Assembly (NCBI RefSeq): GCF_024436375.1 | Contig: NZ_JAFMZM010000005.1 | Coordinates: 372,001-436,000, forward strand | Reading direction: 5' to 3' | Length of the DNA: 64,000 nucleotides | Source: Nocardioides astragali | GTDB taxonomy: Bacteria; Actinomycetota; Actinomycetes; Propionibacteriales; Nocardioidaceae | Shown here: positions 53,287 to 62,634 of the stretch, piece after piece | Position numbering within the stretch: the stretch's first letter is position 1 | Layout of the letters: each line of letters begins with the position of its first letter | The notes under the pieces: generated by a model | What the model saw: only the letters and a program-made list of their open reading frames with translations | Told to the model about the DNA's origin: nothing | Databases searched by the model: none | Made by a program: the position numbers and the translations under genes

Positions 53287-53664
53287 CGGTAGCCCAGGTC
53301 GTCGTGCGGTTGATAGCGGAGCGAGTGGCCGGCGAGGACGTCGCGACTGGCGAATCGGGCCAACGCGATCAGGCCGGCGAAGATAATGAACGTTTCGGGT
53401 ATGCGGGCTGGAACTGACCGCGCGGAGTGATGCCATCTACGAAGCCGCGCACCAAAGCTGTTCGCTGCCTCGATTGTTCAGACGGAGTGGGCGAGTGCGC
53501 TCACCTCGGGGACGCCAGAAGTTGGTGGTGCCGCTGGGTCATCCGCCCGTCGTGAGTATGAGCGTCGTAAGGCCAAGGATGTCGCTTCGTGGCAGACATG
53601 GCACGTTGATCGGCCGGGAAGTGGGCGCGCAAGGCTACTGACCGAGGCCGGGGAGTCCGGCCAG

Positions 53665-56600
53665 TCAGCGTCGCGGAGTGCCGCGCCGCGGCGGCCGGGG
53701 GCGGTTGACGTCCTGCCGGTCGCGCGCTGCTCCCTGCGACGTGGTCGGCTCCGCGGTGCCCTCGCCGGTGTCGATCGGAATCTCCAGACGGGAGACGATC
53801 CGGTAACGCAGGTCGCGTGCGGGGCTGTCGCCCAGGGGCTTCTCGGCGACGATCGCGCGGGTCGCGGCGCCGACGTCGTGACCGTGCTCGTGGGCCTGCT
53901 GCAGCATCGCTGCGGTGGCCGGCCAGTCGCCCTGCTCGAGCAGGCGCGGGTCGAGCTCGCGGGCCAGCGGCTCCCACCGCTCGGCGGGCGTCTTGTCGGC
54001 CGCGGCCGCTAGTCGGGCTCGGACCTCGCTGCTCTTGTGCAGCTCGGCCAGGGCCGCCTTCCGCGGGTCGGCGTCCCACGTCTTGACCGCGTCGCGCAGG
54101 TCCCGGCCGGCCTGCAGCTGGGAGAGTTGCAGCCGTGCCCGCACCTGGTTGACGCCCGGCTCCCAGGCCCGGCTGGGACGGGCCGAGATGACGCGCATGG
54201 CGGCCGCCCGTGCCTGCTCGGCGCCGAGGTTGTCGAGCCGCTCGGTGAGGAGCTGGTCGCCCAGGGACCGGAAGGCGGGCTGGCCGCTGGCCACTGCGGC
54301 GGTGAGCGCGGCCGGGCTGAGCTGAGCGAGCAGGTCGGCGGGGTCGAGTCCGGCGGGGAACCGGGCGTAGCCGGGGTCCAGGCCGTGCGGGGTGAGCATC
54401 CAGAAGTCGCGCTCGGCCGCGACTTGCCCCGCCAGGTCGGCGTCGGTGGCCACGATCGGGTCGCGGCCGACGGCAGCCAGTTGCGTGGCCTGCTCATCGG
54501 TCAGGGACGTGCCGAGCGGGGCCACGCCCAGGTAGAGGCCGGCGCTGGCAATCGTGACGGCGACCGCGTCCATCGGGCCCTCGACGATCACCGGGACGGC
54601 GCCCTCGGCGAGCAGTTCGTCGACGACGCCGAACAGCTGCGCGCCCTTGTGGAACAGCGGGGTGTCGGCGGTGTTGAGGTACTTCGGTCCGGCCTTGTCG
54701 TCGTCGGTGAGGTCGGGGCGGCGGCCGACGAAGCCGAGCACCTCGCCCTGGTGGATCACCGGGAACATCACGCGGTCGCGGAACCGGTCGATGAGGCGGC
54801 CGGTGCTTGCCTCCACAGCGACTCCGGTGGCGAGCATCTCGGGGTCGCTGATGCCGCGGCCGCGGAGGTGGTCGACCAGGTTGGTCCAGCCTGCCGGAGC
54901 CTGACCGGGGCGGAACCGCTCGTCGCCGGCGAGGTCGACGCCGAACCGGCCGGTGAGGTAGTCGCGGCCCCACGAGTCGGTGAACCGGGACTCGAAGAAG
55001 GTCTGCGTGAGCTCGTTGATTTCGACCATGCGCTCACGCGTGACGGGGGAGGAGTGCCACTCGTCGGCGCGCTGGTACATGAGCCGGATGTTGGCGTCGG
55101 TGGGCTCCAGCCGGGTGCCGCCGAGGTCGCGGATGTAGGCGGAAAGCGTGAGGTCGCTCTCGATGTACTGGTCCTCGTTGACGTCGACCAGGTCCTCCTC
55201 GAGCGCGTCGACCTGGTGCTCGTCGACCATGTCGACGGGGGGCTCGAGGTCCGTGCCGGGGTCCTCAACAAGCGGCCACGGGATGTCGTGGGACTGATCG
55301 ACGAACATCGCCTGATCGGGCTCGATGCCCTCCCACAGGTCCGCGGGCGGCTCCTCGAAGTGGTACTCGTGCGCGTGCTCGTCGGGGGCGGTCTCCAGCG
55401 CGATCGAGGTCCGCCAGACCAGTGCCTGGCACTCGTCGACGCCCTCCCAGCCGTCGCTCGGAAGCGCCCGTCCGGCGCCCAGCAGGGCCTCGACCTGCCA
55501 TCCACGCTGTAGGCCGTGGTCGACGTTGGAGACCAGCGCCGGCCACCAGGTGCTGGCCTGGATGCTCGCGGCCCGCTCGGGACCGAACAGGTCCGCGAGC
55601 CGCGGCGCCCAGTCGGTGGTGACGCTCTCGCCGTGGGAGCCGTCGCCGATCTGGGCGGCGACCGCGGGTGTGAGGTGGCGGGCCATGCGCCACCAGAGCG
55701 CGGCCGTGGCGTGCTCGTCGGGCAGCGGGCCGGCCGGGTGATCGGGTGCGGCGGCGGTGCGCAGCAGCTCGTGGGCCGTGACGCCGGCACGCGACATCGC
55801 GGCCAGCCGCTCGGCCAGGAGCGGGGTGAACTCGTCGTCGCGGACCTGCGCGGCGAGCGAGTAGAGCAGCTGACGCCATTCCTTGAGTGCCGGGGTGTGG
55901 TCTCCGGTGACGGCCCGGTTGAGGCGCCGCTGCCACGTCGCCGACGCCTTCTGCAGCTGCGGTGCGCCGGTCGGTCGCCGGTCGTCGACGGGAACCTGCA
56001 TGGCTGCGCGCCAGACCTCGACGTCGGCCACCGTGGCGGCCTCGGGGCGGATGCCGTTCTGTGCCCACACCGGCAGCGCGGCCTGTTCTACGGCGCGGGT
56101 GTGGACCTGCTCGGCGAGCTGCTCGACCAGGTGCGCCCGCTTGGAGAGGTAGGCGCGCCAGTGCGGGTCCTCGGCCAGACGTGCCGGAATCCCGGGCATC
56201 CACGGGAGCGGGCCGGCGCCCGCGTTGCGCTGCCCGGAGGCGTCGAGGCGCCAGTCGAGGACCGCGGCCCGGTCGCGTGCGCTCTCCAGCTCGCGGTCAC
56301 CGGCGGCGGCCCGGAGCGCTTCGACGGGGTTCTCGCCGGCCGCGCCGAGCAGCAGCAGGTGGGCGCGCAGGGTGGGCCAGGCGGCCTCATCGGACAGCCC
56401 GGGAGCCAGTGTCTCGACGGCGGTGTCCAGCGCGTCGACCATGTTGACCGTGGTGCCGTCGACGCCGGTCGTGGTTTCGTGGCGCAGCAGGTCCTCGGCT
56501 GCGACGTAGAGGCTGTCGAGGTAGCGCTGGGAGGCCTCGCCGAGCCGGGTAGCCGGGTCGGCCTGCTCGCGGATCAGGCTGGTCGCGGACCGCTGCGCGT

Positions 56601-59580
56601 CGTCGCGGGCCAGCACCTGTTCGAGGATGTCGGTGGGGGTGAGCGGCCGGACCAGGGTCGGGTGGATTACCGAGTGCGGGTCGCCGTCGCCGACGACCTC
56701 GAGGTAGACGTGGTTGGCGTGCGCGCCGCGGGTCATCATCGCGTAGAGCTGCTGGCGCGACTCGGTGCCGGTGGCCAGGCCGTGCATCGTGTCGGCGGTG
56801 ACGCCCTGGGCGGTGTGCACGGTGCACGCGTAGCCGAGCTCGGTGGCCTTGGCGACATAGTCGCTCGGCAGTCGCACGGTGCGGCCGTGCTGGGTGTGCT
56901 GGACGGTCAGGTCGCCGCCGTCGTGGATCTCCAGGACGGTCCAGCGGTCGCCGTTCTTCACCCAGTCGGTGGCCGAGGTACGCAGCCGGCGGTCGTTCTC
57001 GCGGGTGATGATCAGCTCGCCGATCGACGCCTCGTTGCCGTCGGCGAGCCGCCGCACCGGGCCACTGCTGGCGACGTCGGCCGGGTCGATCCCGTCCAGA
57101 CGGTGAGCGCGGGCCTGCTGGTTCAGCTCGCTGACCAGGTCGCGGGTCGGGGCGAGCATGATCGAGTCCAGGCCGGCGGCGCGGTCGGCCTGCCAGGCGG
57201 CGAAGACCTCCTCGGTCATGGTCGCCAGGTCGCCGACGTGGACCCGGTCGCGGTCGAGGTAGAAGCCGAGCGCCTCGCTCTTGCCCTCGCGCAGGGCCAG
57301 CGATGCTGCGCCCTCGGCGGGATCCTTGAACCGGACGAGCTCGGTCAGCTGGAGCGCGCCGTGGGTGGCTCGGATGTCGCGCAGCACGCCGCCGGCGCCG
57401 ATCGCGGAGAGCTGCTGGTCGTCACCGATCAGGCGGGCGCTGCCGCCGCGCTCGAGGATGTAGGAGACCGCGGCGTCCAGGGAGAGGGTGTCGGCCATGC
57501 CCGCCTCGTCGATCACGACGAGCGTTGAGGAGTCGATGCCGGCAACCCAGTCCGGCATCGCGGTACCGGTCTGCCGGGCCTGATCGAGGGAGTGCGTGAG
57601 CTTGGCCAGGGTGTCGGTCTGGGTGTCGATCTGGGAGCCCATTGATGTGCGGAGGGCGTCCGCGGCCGCCGCCGAGGGAGCGAGGCCGATGATGGTGCCG
57701 CCGCCGTCACTCCACGCGCTGGCCAGGGCTCGCATCGCGGTGGTCTTGCCCGATCCGGCGGGGGCGATCGCCAGCTGGAGTCGGGCGCCGGAGGTGGCCA
57801 TCTCCCGCACGAGCGTGGCCTGTCCGGCGTTGAGGGTGATGCCGTTGGCGGTCGACTCAAGGAGCGCCAGGTCGACCGAGGACGCCTCGACGGCGTACCC
57901 GTCATGGCGGCCGGCGGCCTCGACCAGGCGCTGTTCGGCGGCTAGGACCTTGCTCGAGGTGTACAGGTCGGCCCCGGCCTGGGTGTAGACCGAGGACCCG
58001 TCTGCGCGGCGCAGCTGGACCGGCTCGCTGATGGTGTCCCAGGGGCGGGCCATGTTCACCGAGTGGCCGTCGAGGACCTCGCTGACCAGCAGGTCGACCA
58101 CCTGGGAGACCTGGTTGGTGGGCATGTTGGCGGCCCGGACCTGCCGCTGGGCCTCGGCGTAGACGTGCCAGTACTGCCACGTGCTCCGGCTGCCTTCCAT
58201 CGTGGCCACGATGCGGTCGGTGGTCTTGGCGAACCAGGCCGAGTCGGCCAGGGAGCGGGCCGCCCCCTTCGGGTTGAGGGCGCCGTGCACCATCTGCTTG
58301 ACCCGCTGCGGGGTGCCGAGCACCTCGACGGCCTCGCGGTTCCAGGCCTCGCGCTGCTCGGCCAGCGAGCGGGGCTTGTGCTTGGCTTCGCGGGTCTCTA
58401 GCGTCGCCTGCTGGGACAGCTGGATGGTCTCCACCGGGGTCGGGGGCCGCCCGTGGGTGGCCTGGAACGCCGCGGCGAGGACCTTGCGGCGGTCCTCGAC
58501 GTTGATCCGGCGCTTGGAGAACCGGCGGTTCAGCTCGGGGTCGACGCCGACGATCTCGCGCACCGGCCGCTTGCGGGCGTCCTCGTTCGAGCGCTCCTCG
58601 AACCGGACGCCGAGGGCGTCGATCAGGTGCCGCTCGAGCGCGGTGTTGTAGGTCTCCGAGGCCGAGACGACCGCCTTGTGCAGCGGCCGGCCGTCGATGG
58701 CCAGCCACTTGCCGTCGAGGGTCTGGACCTTGTTGGCGACGGCGACGTGCGTATGCAAGTCGGGGTCTCCGGCGCGGGAGTCGCGGTGGGTGAACGCCGT
58801 GGCGACCAGGCCGCGGACGTCGACCTGGCGGACGCCGTTGGTGCCCCGGCGGGTGAACAGTGCCTTGGACTCGATGAAGTCCAGCGCGTCCTTGACCGCC
58901 GCATGGTGGGCCCGCTCGATCGCCGCGGCGGTCTTCGGGTCGGAGATCGCCCACAGCACCGAGACGCTCTTGACCGGGGAGAAGGTCAGGTCGTAGCCGG
59001 CGACGGCGTTGGTCTTGGGGCGGGAGTGCTTGGCGATCGTCGCGGCGAGCTCGCGGGCGTCGGCGGGCTCGCGGCCGTGCTCGGCGCGGAAGAACTCACG
59101 GCCCACCCCGGTGCGGATTCTGGCGCGCTCTGCGGCGGGGACGGGGTAGTCGCCGGGGTGACCAGCGGCCTCATTCCATTCACTGAATCGCTTGGCGACC
59201 TCGATCCGGAACGGGCTGATGTCGTTGTCGTAGACCTTGTACGGGGTGCCGAGCCGGACCGCGGTCTTGTAGTCCGCTTCGGTGGGCCGCTCGGCCTTGT
59301 CGCGGCCGATCCGCAGGTCCAGCTCCTTGGTCCGCTGGGTGGCTAGCGGGTGGTGCCCGGAGCCGAACAGGCTCTGCATGTGGTCGGCGGTGACGATGTC
59401 GTCGGCAGCGAGTCCCTCGATGCCCTCCATGCCCGAGCCGACCCACACGCCGGGGGTCTCGCCCTTCTCAGTGTAGTAGCTCGCCAGCCCGGTGTGGCCC
59501 TTGTCGGTGGCGTCCATCGCTGCGACCTGGCGGGTCAGGTAGTCGTACCCGGACCCCGCCGTCAGCTTGTGGAGGCTCAT
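53665..59580 (-). CDS. MobF conjugative relaxase-helicase with Toprim domain
   Basis: 1971 aa from the ATG at 59580 (GTG at 59592 also possible). TrwC-type relaxase domain at the N terminus: catalytic Tyr candidates in SGYDYLTRQ and GLASYY, and the metal-binding His cluster in THRDSRAGDPDLHTHVAVANK (about 265-285). A TraI/RecD-like helicase follows: P-loop APAGSGKTT (about 605) and VVIDEAGMAD (about 690). Near the C terminus is a DnaG-like Toprim domain with VIVEGPMDAVAV (about 1665) and ATDADLAGQ. It nicks and leads DNA during conjugation. The Toprim part may prime the complementary strand in the recipient. No T4SS or TraD-like gene is in the window. Confidence 0.95.
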   Translation of the reverse strand: MSLHKLTAGSGYDYLTRQVAAMDATDKGHTGLASYYTEKGETPGVWVGSGMEGIEGLAADDIVTADHMQSLFGSGHHPLATQRTKELDLRIGRDKAERPTEADYKTAVRLGTPYKVYDNDISPFRIEVAKRFSEWNEAAGHPGDYPVPAAERARIRTGVGREFFRAEHGREPADARELAATIAKHSRPKTNAVAGYDLTFSPVKSVSVLWAISDPKTAAAIERAHHAAVKDALDFIESKALFTRRGTNGVRQVDVRGLVATAFTHRDSRAGDPDLHTHVAVANKVQTLDGKWLAIDGRPLHKAVVSASETYNTALERHLIDALGVRFEERSNEDARKRPVREIVGVDPELNRRFSKRRINVEDRRKVLAAAFQATHGRPPTPVETIQLSQQATLETREAKHKPRSLAEQREAWNREAVEVLGTPQRVKQMVHGALNPKGAARSLADSAWFAKTTDRIVATMEGSRSTWQYWHVYAEAQRQVRAANMPTNQVSQVVDLLVSEVLDGHSVNMARPWDTISEPVQLRRADGSSVYTQAGADLYTSSKVLAAEQRLVEAAGRHDGYAVEASSVDLALLESTANGITLNAGQATLVREMATSGARLQLAIAPAGSGKTTAMRALASAWSDGGGTIIGLAPSAAAADALRTSMGSQIDTQTDTLAKLTHSLDQARQTGTAMPDWVAGIDSSTLVVIDEAGMADTLSLDAAVSYILERGGSARLIGDDQQLSAIGAGGVLRDIRATHGALQLTELVRFKDPAEGAASLALREGKSEALGFYLDRDRVHVGDLATMTEEVFAAWQADRAAGLDSIMLAPTRDLVSELNQQARAHRLDGIDPADVASSGPVRRLADGNEASIGELIITRENDRRLRTSATDWVKNGDRWTVLEIHDGGDLTVQHTQHGRTVRLPSDYVAKATELGYACTVHTAQGVTADTMHGLATGTESRQQLYAMMTRGAHANHVYLEVVGDGDPHSVIHPTLVRPLTPTDILEQVLARDDAQRSATSLIREQADPATRLGEASQRYLDSLYVAAEDLLRHETTTGVDGTTVNMVDALDTAVETLAPGLSDEAAWPTLRAHLLLLGAAGENPVEALRAAAGDRELESARDRAAVLDWRLDASGQRNAGAGPLPWMPGIPARLAEDPHWRAYLSKRAHLVEQLAEQVHTRAVEQAALPVWAQNGIRPEAATVADVEVWRAAMQVPVDDRRPTGAPQLQKASATWQRRLNRAVTGDHTPALKEWRQLLYSLAAQVRDDEFTPLLAERLAAMSRAGVTAHELLRTAAAPDHPAGPLPDEHATAALWWRMARHLTPAVAAQIGDGSHGESVTTDWAPRLADLFGPERAASIQASTWWPALVSNVDHGLQRGWQVEALLGAGRALPSDGWEGVDECQALVWRTSIALETAPDEHAHEYHFEEPPADLWEGIEPDQAMFVDQSHDIPWPLVEDPGTDLEPPVDMVDEHQVDALEEDLVDVNEDQYIESDLTLSAYIRDLGGTRLEPTDANIRLMYQRADEWHSSPVTRERMVEINELTQTFFESRFTDSWGRDYLTGRFGVDLAGDERFRPGQAPAGWTNLVDHLRGRGISDPEMLATGVAVEASTGRLIDRFRDRVMFPVIHQGEVLGFVGRRPDLTDDDKAGPKYLNTADTPLFHKGAQLFGVVDELLAEGAVPVIVEGPMDAVAVTIASAGLYLGVAPLGTSLTDEQATQLAAVGRDPIVATDADLAGQVAAERDFWMLTPHGLDPGYARFPAGLDPADLLAQLSPAALTAAVASGQPAFRSLGDQLLTERLDNLGAEQARAAAMRVISARPSRAWEPGVNQVRARLQLSQLQAGRDLRDAVKTWDADPRKAALAELHKSSEVRARLAAAADKTPAERWEPLARELDPRLLEQGDWPATAAMLQQAHEHGHDVGAATRAIVAEKPLGDSPARDLRYRIVSRLEIPIDTGEGTAEPTTSQGAARDRQDVNRPRPPRRGTPRR

Positions 59581-59587
59581 CGTCACG

Positions 59588-59595
59588 GTCACCTA
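59588..59595 (-). promoter_or_regulatory. TAGGTGAC element before relaxase gene
   Basis: Minus-strand TAGGTGAC at the likely ribosome site of the relaxase start. The same 8-mer recurs at 59849 and 60977. Confidence 0.4.
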
Positions 59596-59889
59596 CGTGC
59601 GCACGCGCGCGGCAGGCGATCACTTTCGGGCGGATTTCTGTTCTGTTCTTTCTATTCGGCGAACCGAGAATGCAAGAGGTGTGTGGCACTTCGTCGGTCG
59701 CGGGAATCTGGGGGGACGCTGAGGGGCGGGGGTGACCGCCGGGGCGTCGGGCTTAGATCGGGCGGCTGGACGCGCTGCGCTGGATCAGCTGGGAGCGGGT
59801 TTGAAGGTTTCTGCGGTTCGGTGATCGCTCGGGGTCGGGGCAATGTCGTAGGTGACTGTCAGAGTCCGTCGAACACGAGTGAGGACCGG
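59593..59889. other. Divergent intergenic region, candidate oriT/promoter region
   Basis: 297 bases between the relaxase gene and the first accessory gene. A locally AT-rich pyrimidine tract (TTTCTGTTCTGTTCTTTCTA, about 59635) stands out in GC-rich DNA. In MobF plasmids oriT commonly lies beside the relaxase gene, so this is the best candidate; no nick site could be identified. Confidence 0.35.
59849..59856 (+). promoter_or_regulatory. TAGGTGAC element before 104-aa gene
   Basis: TAGGTGAC followed by TG, 33 bases before the start; the 10-mer TAGGTGACTG is shared with the ssb leader. Confidence 0.45.
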
Positions 59890-60204
59890 ATGAGTCAGCA
59901 GACGATCAAGCAGCAGGCGAGGCGTGCAGCGCGGGAGATGGCCGAGAGGCGGCGGCGCGAGCGCGAGGAGCGGGAGCGTCGGGTCATCGGCCTGGCCGAG
60001 CGGGTCATGGTCGCGATCGGTGAGCGCGATGCGGCGGTGGCCGAGACCGAGAAGCGAGCCGGTGAGGCGCTGCGGGAGTTGACCGAGCGTGAGGGCCTGT
60101 CCCTGGGCGAGGCCGTCGAGTGGTGCGGCGAGACGATCACCGTGCGTGAGGCGACGCGGCTGCGGCGGCTGGCCAGTGAGCCACAGGGCGACGACGGCCT
60201 CTAG
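59890..60204 (+). CDS. Small coiled-coil protein, plasmid accessory
   Basis: 104 aa. The first 70 residues are a highly charged Arg/Glu helix (AERRRREREERERR), probably coiled coil, ending in EWCGETITVREATRLRRLA. No family named with confidence. Divergent from the relaxase and followed by another small gene, so it is plausibly an accessory or regulatory factor of the transfer region. Confidence 0.7.
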   Translation: MSQQTIKQQARRAAREMAERRRREREERERRVIGLAERVMVAIGERDAAVAETEKRAGEALRELTEREGLSLGEAVEWCGETITVREATRLRRLASEPQGDDGL

Positions 60205-60331
60205 TAGGGCGGCGAGCGTGACGGCGCGAAGGCGGGCGACGCTGCGGCGGTCGCGCGTGCTGGGCGTGGAGGAGCGGGTGCCGGTGCGTCGGCTGGATGA
60301 CGCCTGGCGGACGAGAACAGGGGGTGATCAG

Positions 60332-60787
60332 GTGACGAGCCAGACCACGATCCCGGTCGGGATCTACTGGAAACCCGGCGTGTGGGACCTCGCACGATCG
60401 GCCTACATCGCAGACCTGGACACCGACGCCGACTCACCCGGCTCGTTCGTCGGCTGGCTCGCCCAGGCGCTCGAGCTCCACGCCCGGCGCTCACCGCAAC
60501 GGCGGTCCGAACTCGCGGCCGCGGGTGAGAAGCATCCCGCCCTGGTCAGCGTGACCCGCAAGAGTTTCAACAAGAAGCACGACCTGCCCGCGTCGACCAT
60601 TGAGGCGGTCGAAGACGCGCTCGTGGCCGACCGTCAGGAGCTCGGCCGGATGCTCGCCCGCTCGGCGTTCGCCCAGGAGGCAGTGATCGCCGCGGCCGAG
60701 GAGGCCCGCTGGCGGCTGGGTCGCGATCTGCCGCCGCCCCCGCAGAAGCTCAGTAACCGACCGCCGCGGCGTCGGCGTGCCCGGTAG
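60332..60787 (+). CDS. Plasmid accessory protein, unknown function
   Basis: 151 aa from the GTG at 60332, with AGGGGGTGATC upstream; a GTG at 60218 in the same frame is possible. Contains ARSAYIADLDTDADSPGSF, then GWLAQALELHARRSP, FNKKHDLPASTIEAVEDALV, and a basic Pro-rich end (PPRRRRAR). The AYIADL-helix-helix arrangement is reminiscent of ribbon-helix-helix accessory proteins of relaxosomes, but this is weak. Confidence 0.6.
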   Translation: MTSQTTIPVGIYWKPGVWDLARSAYIADLDTDADSPGSFVGWLAQALELHARRSPQRRSELAAAGEKHPALVSVTRKSFNKKHDLPASTIEAVEDALVADRQELGRMLARSAFAQEAVIAAAEEARWRLGRDLPPPPQKLSNRPPRRRRAR

Positions 60788-60972
60788 CCGGCGAGGACGA
60801 CGCCGGCAGTTGTGTCGGCACCTCGTCCGAGCGTGCTTACCAGCGCCCCGATCCGGTAACGCGAGAGCCGGCCGTGGCGCGTCTGCGTGCCTGGGTGATC
60901 TCCCGCCCCGCCAGCCGAGCTCGAGCGGTGCAAACGACTTCGGCCGATGTGATCGCTGTCGGGCCTGGATGA

Positions 60973-61018
60973 CACCTAGGTGACTGCGGGATCGATCAAC
61001 GTCTCGCAGTCACCTAGG
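60973..61018 (+). promoter_or_regulatory. Perfect inverted repeat over the ssb ribosome site
   Basis: CCTAGGTGACTGCG (60975-60988) and CGCAGTCACCTAGG (61005-61018) are exact complements separated by 16 bases. The right arm enters the Shine-Dalgarno AGGAGG (61016-61021) before the ssb start at 61027. As RNA the stem would hide the ribosome site; as DNA it offers two TAGGTGAC half-sites and a CACCTAGGTG palindrome. Confidence 0.7.
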
Positions 61019-61026
61019 AGGAAGCC

Positions 61027-61416
61027 ATGTCCACCACCGTCACCTTCGCCGGCAACCTGGCCGAGGCACCGGAGCTGCACCACACCCGGGAGAACAAGCC
61101 GGTCGTCACCTGCCGCATCCTGGTCAACCGCCGGATCCAGAACGACCAGGGGGAGTGGGGCAGCGACGAGCCCACCGCCCACAACGTCAAGATCTTCGGC
61201 TCGGCCGCTACCCACGTACACGACAGCTGCGGATCCGGTGACCCGCTCTTCGTCCACGGCCTCGAGCGCACCGAGAGCTGGCCGGACAAGGAGACCGGCG
61301 AGAAGCGCACCAAGGACGTCGTGGTCGTCGACAACCGCTTCGGCGAGGTCGACCTCTCGCTCGGGTACGTGTCCGCGCGCATCGACCGCGCCCCGCACGC
61401 GGCCCCGGCCGGCTGA
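61027..61416 (+). CDS. ssb: Single-stranded DNA-binding protein
   Basis: 129 aa, OB fold: MSTTVTFAGNLAEAPELHHT, CRILVNRRIQND, AHNVKIFGSAA, LFVHGLERTESW and DVVVVDNRFGEVDL. Short, lacking the usual acidic C-terminal tip of housekeeping SSB, as in many plasmid-borne versions. Coats single strands during transfer or replication. Followed after 14 bases by the DUF4192 gene. Confidence 0.9.
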   Translation: MSTTVTFAGNLAEAPELHHTRENKPVVTCRILVNRRIQNDQGEWGSDEPTAHNVKIFGSAATHVHDSCGSGDPLFVHGLERTESWPDKETGEKRTKDVVVVDNRFGEVDLSLGYVSARIDRAPHAAPAG

Positions 61417-61430
61417 GGAGGTTCGCTCCG

Positions 61431-62465
61431 ATGAATCTCGTCGTTCAATCCCCGGACGAGCTGCTCGCCGCGGTGCCACACGTCCTCGGCTTCAAGCCCG
61501 AGGAGTCGATCGTCCTGGCGCCCTTCCGACCCGGGCTGCCGGTCACTCGCGTCGACCTGCCCCGGACCGCAGCCGATCGCGAGGAGGTTTGGGACGCACT
61601 CAGCGGCCCGTACGGCCGCCACGCCTGGCCCGGTGCCCGGCTGGCCATCGTCTGCATCACCGAGGACCGCCGTAGCGCCGAGTTGGCCAGTCAGCACCTA
61701 TCGAACCGGCTCCAGGACGTCGGCATCACCACCCACATCAGGCTGTGGTCCGACGGCGAGCGCTGGCGTGAGTTCAACACCGGCCAGACCGGGCTGCAGA
61801 CCCCGTCGACCGCTGAGCGGATCGCGGCTGCGACCGTGCTCACCGGCGCCGCCCAGCCTGCCGCCAACCGCGAGTCCCTGGCCGCCTCGATGGTCGGCGA
61901 CCGCGAGCCCATCGACCAGTTGCTCCCCGCGGCTCGGGCTGCGGCCGCGGCCAGCACGCCCGCTGCGGAGAGAGCGTGGGGGCTGGACCGGCTCGAGCAG
62001 TTCCACGCCAACGGCCACCGACTCTCCGACGTCGACGGTGCGCGGATGCTTGTGGCCTTGGAGACGATCAACACCCGGGACGCGCTCTGGGATGACATGA
62101 GTCGGGAGAACTCCACCTCCCACATGGCCATCTGGACCGACCTCACCCGCCGCGGTCCGGACGAGGTCCGCGCGGCGCCGGCCTCCATGCTCGGCTTCGC
62201 CAGCTGGCTGCACGGCGACGGCGCCAGAGCCTGGTGCGCGCTCGACCAAGTGCCCGTCGACCAGCCCTACTCCATGGCCGCCATCGTCGCCTCGGCCTTG
62301 CAGAACGGCCTGCACCCCAGGGAGTGGGAGCGCCAGCAGGCGCAGATGCGCGAGGTCGCAAGTGAGCTTGACGAGTCGTTCGTGCCGAAGCCGCCTGGCC
62401 ACCACACGCAGCGGGACGTCGCGCGGACCCAGCCCACCACCGACCGGCCGGCTCCCGGCCGCTGA
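61431..62465 (+). CDS. DUF4192 family protein
   Basis: 344 aa. The family start is clear: SPDELLAAVPHVLGFKPEESIVL, and then an RVDLP block, a RLAIVCITEDRRSAEL strand-helix and, near the C terminus, LGFASWLHGDGARAWCALDQV. Function unknown; common on actinobacterial plasmids and chromosomes. GAGGAGG precedes the ATG. Probably cotranscribed with ssb. Confidence 0.92.
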   Translation: MNLVVQSPDELLAAVPHVLGFKPEESIVLAPFRPGLPVTRVDLPRTAADREEVWDALSGPYGRHAWPGARLAIVCITEDRRSAELASQHLSNRLQDVGITTHIRLWSDGERWREFNTGQTGLQTPSTAERIAAATVLTGAAQPAANRESLAASMVGDREPIDQLLPAARAAAAASTPAAERAWGLDRLEQFHANGHRLSDVDGARMLVALETINTRDALWDDMSRENSTSHMAIWTDLTRRGPDEVRAAPASMLGFASWLHGDGARAWCALDQVPVDQPYSMAAIVASALQNGLHPREWERQQAQMREVASELDESFVPKPPGHHTQRDVARTQPTTDRPAPGR

Positions 62466-62478
62466 GGAGGACACCCGG

Positions 62479-62634
62479 ATGGACGAGCAGGACAACACCG
62501 CAACGCGGCAGAGTGCGAAGGAACGACAGCTGCGCCGCCTGGTCGTGCCGGCACCCGCCGCGTACGACCCCAGTAGGCGCATCGACGTCGTCCACAACCC
62601 CGACCTCGCCCTTCTGTGGGGTACGAATGAGTAG
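62479..62634 (+). CDS. Small 51-aa protein
   Basis: ATG with GAGGAGGACACCC upstream, 13 bases after the DUF4192 stop. Sequence has RLVVPAPAAYDPSRRIDVVH and NPDLALLWGTNE. No family known. The tight spacing and ribosome site support a real gene in this operon. Confidence 0.6.
   Translation: MDEQDNTATRQSAKERQLRRLVVPAPAAYDPSRRIDVVHNPDLALLWGTNE

Noticed and set aside
52718..53664. Integrase or transposase between island and relaxase
   Set aside because: Looked for recombinase motifs on both strands and found none; the repeats are therefore not assigned as att sites.
55516..57528. 670-codon open frame on the plus strand
   Set aside because: Antisense to the relaxase; its composition mirrors the third codon positions of the real gene and it has no motif.
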